DNA from: Yersinia frederiksenii ATCC 33641
GTDB taxonomy: Bacteria > Pseudomonadota > Gammaproteobacteria > Enterobacterales > Enterobacteriaceae
DNA length: 64,000 bases
Assembly (NCBI RefSeq): GCF_000754805.1
Contig: NZ_KN150731.1
Coordinates: 4,079,886-4,143,885, forward strand
Reading direction: 5' to 3'
A program made the translations under genes and the position numbers. This document shows positions 58,190-64,000 of this stretch, in pieces. The notes beneath the pieces are model-generated. The model was not told the origin of the DNA, searched no databases, and worked only from the letters and a program-made list of their open reading frames with translations. Numbering within the stretch: position 1 is the stretch's first letter; each line of letters begins with the position of its first letter.

Positions 58190-61100
58190 TTACGGCACCT
58201 TATGGTCAACCGCATGTGCATGTTCTACATCTTCGTTTTTCCGACTGAAACGACGGCGAACCACCACAAAGAATACCGGAACAAAGAAGATAGCCAGTAC
58301 GGTTGCAGTTATCATACCGCCCATGACACCCGTACCCACCGCATTCTGTGCGCCAGAACCTGCACCGCTACTGATAACCAGCGGCAGAACCCCAAGGATA
58401 AAGGCCAGTGAGGTCATCAGGATTGGACGCAGACGCATACGTACTGCTTCCAAGGTGGATTCCACCAACCCTTTGCCTTCTTTGTCCATCAAGTCCTTGG
58501 CGAACTCAACAATCAAGATGGCGTTCTTGGCCGAGAGCCCGATAGTGGTCAATAAGCCTACCTGGAAGTAAACGTCATTTTCCAAGCCGCGTAGAGAGGC
58601 CGCCATCAGTGCACCAACCACCCCGAGTGGAACCACCAACATAACCGAGAATGGAATCGACCAGCTTTCATACAACGCAGCCAGACACAAGAAGACCACA
58701 ATCAGCGAGATGGCATACAGTGCTGGAGCCTGGTTACCGGATAAACGTTCCTGATAGGACATACCTGTCCAGTCATAACCAATACCGCTTGGTAACTTAG
58801 CCGCCAACTCCTGCATCAGGTCCATTGCCTCACCGGTACTTTTACCCGGTGCTGCCTGACCCAGAATCTCCATGGATGGTAAGCCGTTGTAACGTTCCAG
58901 TCGTGGTGAGCCATATTCCCATTTTGCACTGGAGAAGGTGGCAAATGACACCATCTGACCCGCACTGTTACGGACATACCACTTATCAATATCACCCGGC
59001 AACATACGGAATGGTGCATCAGCCTGCACGTAAACTTTCTTCACACGACCACGGTCGATAAAGTCGTTGACGTAGCTGCCACCCATCGCGGAGCCGAGAG
59101 TGGTATTGATATCAGAAATAGACACACCCAGTGCTTGCGCTTTTTCCTGATCCACTTCCACTTTGAACTGAGGTGTATCTTCCAGCCCGTTAGGACGCAT
59201 ACCCACCAGCATATCTGGATGTTGCGCGGCCATACCAAGCAATTGGTTACGTGCTTCAGTTAACTTCTGATGCCCCAAGTTACCTTGGTCAATCAACTGG
59301 AAGTCGAAACCAGTAGCGGTACCTAACTCCACAATCGCCGGCAAGTTAAAGGCGAAGACCAAACCGTCTTTAATTTGTGAGAATGCAGCAGAGGCACGGC
59401 CAACGATGGCTGGGACTTTGTTTTGATCACCAGGACGCTCGTCCCAGTTTTTCAGACTAACAAATGCCAGACCGGTGTTCTGACCTTGACCACTGAAACC
59501 GAAGCCGTTAACGGTAAATACCGAGTTAACCACATCTTTTTCTTTGTCGAGATAATAGTCAGTAACCTGATTTAGCACATTCTGAGTACGTTCTTGGGTC
59601 GCACCCGCAGGCATTTGTACCATGGTCAGGAACACGCCCTGATCTTCTTCTGGCAAGAATGAAGAGGGGAGCCGAATGAACAGCAAGCCCATCACAATAA
59701 CCAGTGCCAGATAGATCACCAGATAACGACCGGTGCTGCGCAGAATGTTGGCAACACTGTCGGTATAATGGTGGGTACTTTTCTCGAACATGCGGTTAAA
59801 CCAACCAAAGAAGCCGGTTTTCGGGCCATGTTCGCCTTTGGCGATAGGTTTCAGCATGGTTGCGCACAGTGCTGGTGTCAGAATTAACGCCACCAGAACC
59901 GAGAGCACCATGGCTGAAACGATAGTGATAGAGAACTGACGATAAATCGCCCCAGTTGCGCCGCCGAAGAAGGCCATCGGGATGAATACCGCAGAAAGCA
60001 CCAACGCGATCCCCACCAATGCACCCTGGATCTGCTCCATGGATTTCTTGGTGGCTTCTTTCGGTGGTAGCCCTTCCTCTTGCATCACACGTTCGACGTT
60101 CTCTACCACGACGATAGCGTCATCCACCAATAGCCCTATCGCCAACACCATCCCGAACATCGTTAGGGTGTTTATCGAATAGCCAAAGGCGGAGAGAATG
60201 GCAAAAGTCCCTAGCAATACAACCGGCACCGCAATCGTTGGAATCAACGTTGCGCGGAAGTTTTGCAAGAACAGGTACATAACTAAGAACACCAGGATAA
60301 TGGCTTCTATCAGTGTTTTAACCACTTCGTTAATCGAGATCTTAACGAATGGGGTGGTGTCGTACGGATAAACCACTTTCAACCCAGCTGGGAAGAACGG
60401 CTGTAATTTTGCCAGTTCAGCTTTTACTGCCGCTGAGGTATTCAGGGCGTTAGCTCCGGTTGCCAGCTTGATACCGATACCTGCCGCTGGCTTACCGTTA
60501 TAACGAGCAATAATGTTATAGCTTTCAGCACCCAGTTTAACGATAGCGACGTCTTTCAGACGAACCTGTGAACCATCAGTATTCACTTTCAGCAAAATTT
60601 GGCTAAATTCTTCCGCTGTCGTTAAGCGGGTTTGCGCAATAATTGATGAGTTCAGTTCCTGACCTGGTACTGGTGGTGTCCCACCTAACTGACCGGCTGC
60701 GACCTGATTGTTCTGTACTCTAATGGCGCTGATCACATCAACTGGCGTCAAACCGAAGTTATTCAGTTTGTGCGGGTCCATCCAGATACGCATCGCATAT
60801 TGGGAACCAAACAGCTGAACATCACCCACCCCAGTAGTACGGCTAATCGGATCTTTAATGTTAGAACCAACATAGTCAGCAATGTCTTCTTGCAGCATGG
60901 TGCCGTCTTCAGAAATAAAGCCGGCGACCATCAGGAAGCTACTACTGGACTTTTCAACGCTCACACCTTGCTGCTGCACTTCTTGCGGCAGCAATGGCAT
61001 CGCTAATTGCAGTTTGTTCTGGACCTGAACCTGTGCGATATCCGGATCAGTGCCTGAGTTAAAGGTCAACGTCAACTGAACGTTACCGGAGGAGTCACTG

Positions 61101-61342
61101 CTGGAAGACATATACAGCAGGTTATCGATACCGTTCATGTTCTGTTCGATAACCTGTGTAACGGTATTCTGCACAGTGGTCGCATCGGCGCCAGGGTAGT
61201 TGGCGGAGATTGTAATTGCCGGCGGCGCAATAGTCGGATATTGCGCAACAGGTAATTTCATTATTGCAAGAGCACCCGCCAACATGATTATGATAGCGAT
61301 AACCCAAGCAAAAATAGGGCGATCTATAAAGAACTTAGCCAT
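58190..61342 (-). CDS. acrB: AcrB, RND multidrug efflux pump
   Basis: 1050-residue proton-driven trimeric inner-membrane pump that works with AcrA and TolC to expel drugs, dyes and bile salts. Twelve helices and two large periplasmic loops. The proton-relay Asp pair is in [16 protein letters not shown], the relay Lys in [15 protein letters not shown]. Start [17 protein letters not shown] and the length are those of the family. It lies 16 bp after acrA in one operon and ends in a strong terminator. Confidence 0.99.
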   Translation of the reverse strand: MAKFFIDRPIFAWVIAIIIMLAGALAIMKLPVAQYPTIAPPAITISANYPGADATTVQNTVTQVIEQNMNGIDNLLYMSSSSDSSGNVQLTLTFNSGTDPDIAQVQVQNKLQLAMPLLPQEVQQQGVSVEKSSSSFLMVAGFISEDGTMLQEDIADYVGSNIKDPISRTTGVGDVQLFGSQYAMRIWMDPHKLNNFGLTPVDVISAIRVQNNQVAAGQLGGTPPVPGQELNSSIIAQTRLTTAEEFSQILLKVNTDGSQVRLKDVAIVKLGAESYNIIARYNGKPAAGIGIKLATGANALNTSAAVKAELAKLQPFFPAGLKVVYPYDTTPFVKISINEVVKTLIEAIILVFLVMYLFLQNFRATLIPTIAVPVVLLGTFAILSAFGYSINTLTMFGMVLAIGLLVDDAIVVVENVERVMQEEGLPPKEATKKSMEQIQGALVGIALVLSAVFIPMAFFGGATGAIYRQFSITIVSAMVLSVLVALILTPALCATMLKPIAKGEHGPKTGFFGWFNRMFEKSTHHYTDSVANILRSTGRYLVIYLALVIVMGLLFIRLPSSFLPEEDQGVFLTMVQMPAGATQERTQNVLNQVTDYYLDKEKDVVNSVFTVNGFGFSGQGQNTGLAFVSLKNWDERPGDQNKVPAIVGRASAAFSQIKDGLVFAFNLPAIVELGTATGFDFQLIDQGNLGHQKLTEARNQLLGMAAQHPDMLVGMRPNGLEDTPQFKVEVDQEKAQALGVSISDINTTLGSAMGGSYVNDFIDRGRVKKVYVQADAPFRMLPGDIDKWYVRNSAGQMVSFATFSSAKWEYGSPRLERYNGLPSMEILGQAAPGKSTGEAMDLMQELAAKLPSGIGYDWTGMSYQERLSGNQAPALYAISLIVVFLCLAALYESWSIPFSVMLVVPLGVVGALMAASLRGLENDVYFQVGLLTTIGLSAKNAILIVEFAKDLMDKEGKGLVESTLEAVRMRLRPILMTSLAFILGVLPLVISSGAGSGAQNAVGTGVMGGMITATVLAIFFVPVFFVVVRRRFSRKNEDVEHAHAVDHKVP

Positions 61343-61358
61343 GAATTACCGGCTCCTT

Positions 61359-62546
61359 TTAAGACTTCTTCGCTGTATCAGCTGGGGCTGCTTTTGGTGT
61401 CTCGTCAGTAACTTCCTGCACTTTTACCTGCACACCCGGTCTGATTTTCTGCAAGCCGGAAACAATAAGACGATCGCCTGCTTTCAACCCTTCGGTAACC
61501 AACCACTTGTTACCAATAGCCTGATTCGCAACCAACGTACGCATTTCAACTTTGTCGTCGGCACCTACAACCATCGCTGTTGCTTCCCCACGTGGGTTAC
61601 GGGTCACACCTTGTTGAGGCACTAACAGTGCGTCAGGTCTGACACCTTCATCCAGACGGGCACGGACAAACATCCCCGGCAGTAATGCTTCGTTCGGGTT
61701 AGGGAAAATGGCACGGATGGTGATGGAACCTGTGGTCTCATCCACAGTGACACCAGAAAACTCCAACGTACCTGTTTCTGGGTACTCAGCTCCGTTTTCC
61801 AACAACAAGCGAACTTTGGCTTTGCCATTTTCTTGTTTGAGCGTGCCATCAGCCAGCTCTCTTTTCAGGCGTAGGAATTCATCGCTTGATTGAGTGACAT
61901 CAACATACATAGGGTCAAGCTGCTGAACCGTTGTCAGTGCCGTTGCCTGGCCACTGGTCACTAAAGCTCCTTCAGTCACTGAAGATTTACCCGTGCGACC
62001 ACTGATTGGCGAGGTGACCTGAGTATATGCCAGGTTAATACGCGCTGTTTCTACCGCCGCTTTTGCCGCAAGAACTGAAGCATTGGCTTGCATAGAAGTG
62101 GACACTGCCTGGTCATACTCTTGCTTACTGATGTAGTTAGTACCCAGTAACGGTTTGTAACGGTTCACTGTCAGGCGTGCGATTTCAGCAGCAGCTTGCG
62201 CTTTGGCTAAATCACCTTTTGCACTGTCGTAAGCCGCCTGATAGGTGGCCGGGTCAATTTGATAAAGAGATGTTCCGGCGGTGACATCACTGCCTTCAAC
62301 ATAGTTACGTTTAAGAATGATTCCGCTAACTTGCGGGCGAACTTCTGCAACACGGAATGCGGACGTGCGGCCTGGCAACTCGGTTGTGATATTCAGTGGT
62401 GCTGCTTTCAATGTCACAATACCGACTTCAGGTGCTTGTTGAGCATGGGCTTGCGCCGCATCTTTGTCATTACATCCTATAAGTACTAAGCTGCCTGAAA
62501 GTACCAGAATTGCAGCCAGAGGCATTACCCCTCTGTTTTTGCTCAT
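61359..62546 (-). CDS. acrA: AcrA, periplasmic adaptor of the AcrAB-TolC pump
   Basis: 395-residue membrane-fusion lipoprotein (lipobox SLVLIGC, Cys25). Order: membrane-proximal, beta-barrel, lipoyl and alpha-hairpin segments folded about the long helical hairpin (about 95-170, AKAQAAAEIARLTVNRYKPL). Typical ends PGRTSAFRVAEVRPQVSGII and LLPGMFVRARLDEG. First gene of acrAB, divergent from acrR. Confidence 0.98.
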   Translation of the reverse strand: MSKNRGVMPLAAILVLSGSLVLIGCNDKDAAQAHAQQAPEVGIVTLKAAPLNITTELPGRTSAFRVAEVRPQVSGIILKRNYVEGSDVTAGTSLYQIDPATYQAAYDSAKGDLAKAQAAAEIARLTVNRYKPLLGTNYISKQEYDQAVSTSMQANASVLAAKAAVETARINLAYTQVTSPISGRTGKSSVTEGALVTSGQATALTTVQQLDPMYVDVTQSSDEFLRLKRELADGTLKQENGKAKVRLLLENGAEYPETGTLEFSGVTVDETTGSITIRAIFPNPNEALLPGMFVRARLDEGVRPDALLVPQQGVTRNPRGEATAMVVGADDKVEMRTLVANQAIGNKWLVTEGLKAGDRLIVSGLQKIRPGVQVKVQEVTDETPKAAPADTAKKS

Positions 62547-62638
62547 AGATAAACCTCAAGTGTCCGATTTTTAATTTAATCCAATGGATCACAAGCTTTA
62601 AAACCCATTGCTGCGTAAATTATATGTGCGTGCTATGG

Positions 62639-62662
62639 TACATACATTCGTGAATGTATGTA
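62639..62662. promoter_or_regulatory. AcrR operator in the acrA-acrR intergenic region
   Basis: TACATACATT-CGTG-AATGTATGTA, a perfect 10-4-10 inverted repeat, differing by one loop base from the AcrR site I remember in E. coli. It lies 29 bp before acrR and 93 bp before acrA, so it can control both. Confidence 0.92.
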
Positions 62663-62690
62663 AATCGCACCCCCTCGAAAAAACAACGCT

Positions 62691-63347
62691 ATGGCACGAA
62701 AAACCAAACAGCAAGCCGAAGAGACCCGGCAACAAATTCTAGATGCCGCAGTGCGGGAGTTTTCTGCGCACGGGGTTTCTGGTACATCGCTTACTGATAT
62801 TGCTGCCGCGGCAGGTGTAACCCGAGGCGCGATTTACTGGCACTTCAAGAATAAGGTAGACCTATTTAACGAGGTTTGGGCATTATCCGAGTCTAAAATT
62901 GGTCAGCTTGAACTAGAGTATCAGGTAAAATATCCTGATAATCCACTCCGTATTCTGCGCGAGATACTCATCTATGTACTTGTTTCTACACGTGAGGACT
63001 GCCGACGCCGCGCATTAATGGAGATTGTATTCCATAAATGTGAATTTGTCGGTGAGATGACCTCTGTTCATGATGCGCGCAAAGTTCTTGATTTAGCTAG
63101 TTATGAGCGAATTGAATCGGTTTTGCAAGGCTGTATTGAAGCAAATCAATTACCCGTCAACCTTGATACTCGCCGTGCTGCGATAATCATGAGAGCCTAT
63201 ATTACAGGTTTGATGGAAAACTGGCTTTTTATGCCAGAAAGTTTTGATATAAAACAAGAGGCACCGGTATTAATTGATGCCTTTATGGATATGTTAGCCC
63301 ACAGCCTTTCATTGCGAAATGAGACGAATAGCAAGGTATCGGATTAA
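62691..63347 (+). CDS. acrR: AcrR, TetR-family repressor of acrAB
   Basis: 218-residue repressor that releases DNA when it binds drugs. N-terminal TetR helix-turn-helix (about 10-57, [24 protein letters not shown]) and helical ligand domain. Divergent from acrAB over its operator. The downstream gene ychN starts 14 bp after the acrR stop and may be read from the same transcript. Confidence 0.97.
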   Translation: MARKTKQQAEETRQQILDAAVREFSAHGVSGTSLTDIAAAAGVTRGAIYWHFKNKVDLFNEVWALSESKIGQLELEYQVKYPDNPLRILREILIYVLVSTREDCRRRALMEIVFHKCEFVGEMTSVHDARKVLDLASYERIESVLQGCIEANQLPVNLDTRRAAIIMRAYITGLMENWLFMPESFDIKQEAPVLIDAFMDMLAHSLSLRNETNSKVSD

Positions 63348-63361
63348 CTGGAGAGGTTTAT

Positions 63362-63727
63362 ATGAGTTATGAAGTGAATTCACTGGTCGTGATTGCCAAT
63401 GGCGCTGCTTATGGTCATGAGTCACTATTTAATGCCCTACGTTTATCTATTGCCTTGAAAGAACAGCAAACAACTCTCGATTTACGTCTATTCTTAATGT
63501 CTGATGCAGTTATTGCCGGGCTGAATGGGCAGCAGCCACGAGAAGGTTATAATTTGCAGCAGATGCTGGAAATACTGACTGCACAGAATGTTCCCGTTAA
63601 ACTTTGTAAAACCTGCGCGGATGCGCGTGGAATTAGTGAGTTAACGCTCGTTGATGGTGTAGAAATTGGCACGCTGGTAGAACTTGCACAATGGACACTG
63701 GCGGCTGAGAAAGTTCTGACGTTCTGA
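63362..63727 (+). CDS. ychN: YchN, DsrE/F-like protein
   Basis: 121-residue DsrE-like sulfur-relay family protein, closely like E. coli YchN (LRLFLMSDAV, GYNLQQMLEILTAQNVPVKLCKTCADARG, GTLVELAQWTL). The conserved cysteines are in CKTC, consistent with a thiol role, but the function is not known. The start follows GGAGAGGTTTAT. In E. coli ychN is at a different locus; here it follows acrR by 14 bp. Confidence 0.93.
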   Translation: MSYEVNSLVVIANGAAYGHESLFNALRLSIALKEQQTTLDLRLFLMSDAVIAGLNGQQPREGYNLQQMLEILTAQNVPVKLCKTCADARGISELTLVDGVEIGTLVELAQWTLAAEKVLTF

Positions 63728-63916
63728 GTTCCAAGGGAGTTCCTGATGTTGATTTCCTAAATCAACTGATATTTCTGGCGGTTACATTACATTTTGCAGC
63801 AAGTGCGTAACTGCCCGCATTATTACTGCTATTCACGCTCTGAAAGACTTTTCTTATTATGAGCCAAGATTGAACGTGATAGGATCTCATCCTCTGTGCT
63901 GAAATGAAGTTCAAAT

Positions 63917-64000
63917 ATGAGCAGCAAATTTCACAAGCAATATTATTTACCATTCGCTGTGCCAGTAATTGCGCCAACAAGCGCGTTTTTATTACGCCTA
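63917..64000 (+). CDS. Possible start of a gene running off the window end (mscK by synteny)
   Basis: ATG at 63917 opens a frame that remains open to base 64000 (28 codons, MSSKFHKQYYLPFAVPVIAP...). The N-terminus has a basic start and a hydrophobic stretch, fitting a signal or membrane segment. In E. coli mscK follows acrR, so this could be its start. A competing ATG at 63904 in another frame is also open. Too short to identify. Confidence 0.25.
   Translation, partial: MSSKFHKQYYLPFAVPVIAPTSAFLLRL

Noticed and set aside
63762..63980. 72-codon minus-strand frame at the window end
   Set aside because: No ribosome site or recognisable domain, Cys- and Ser-rich; overlaps a likelier plus-strand start.
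1..64000. CRISPR arrays, tRNA or rRNA genes, intact insertion sequences
   Set aside because: None seen: no regularly spaced repeats, no cloverleaf-like stretches and no transposase-like ORF.

Overview
The window is enterobacterial chromosome and almost certainly from the genus Yersinia. Three points support this. The gene order follows the Escherichia coli thiI-to-acrR backbone nearly gene for gene. A 67-residue Hha-family protein at 49867-50070 reads as the Yersinia modulator YmoA, paired with YmoB. The extra genes between backbone blocks (an inverse-autotransporter adhesin, phosphoglycerate transport genes, an ERIC repeat) fit a Y. enterocolitica-like species. I cannot fix the species from sequence alone. 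There is no prophage, CRISPR array, intact insertion sequence, tRNA or rRNA gene.

Layout. 1-7.4 kb: the 3' end of thiI, then the phosphoglycerate cluster pgtA-pgtB-pgtC (minus) divergent from pgtP (plus), inserted between thiI and yajL. 7.4-20.2 kb: yajL-panE, yajQ, yajR, the cytochrome bo3 operon cyoABCDE, an OmpK/Tsx-type outer-membrane channel, yajG-ampG and bolA. 20.6-30.3 kb: the proteostasis block tig, clpP, clpX, lon, hupB, ppiD, then ybaV. Good sigma-32-like promoters lie before clpP and lon. 30.5-44.6 kb: fadM, queC, ybaE, cof, a cysteine desulfhydrase gene divergent from its Lrp-type regulator decR, an ERIC element, mdlAB, the nitrogen operon glnK-amtB with a sigma-54 promoter and NtrC site, tesB, ybaY, atl and the 4.5S RNA gene ffs.

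The accessory part is 44.6-58.1 kb. It holds a LysR regulator divergent from a 933-residue invasin/intimin-like adhesin, then ymoB-ymoA. Next is a zinc-starvation locus: a Zur-like operator, an overlooked 46-residue membrane ORF, and an ABC importer (ATPase, permease, binding protein), facing the zinc-free ribosomal proteins rpmJ2-rpmE2, which have their own perfect Zur-like palindrome. A three-gene remnant or compact form of the yhf cluster (yhfY-yhfX-yhfW) follows. Backbone resumes with acrB-acrA, divergent from acrR across a perfect AcrR operator, then ychN and the possible start of a gene running off the end.

How the genes work together: most blocks are housekeeping (respiration, protein quality control, nitrogen sensing, drug efflux). 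The best leads for something not well described are the zinc locus with its small ORF, and the yhfYXW trio, which keeps a PLP enzyme, a phosphopentomutase-like metalloenzyme and a lone PRD domain without the rest of the E. coli cluster. Operator and promoter calls are made by eye against remembered consensus sequences and were not scored.
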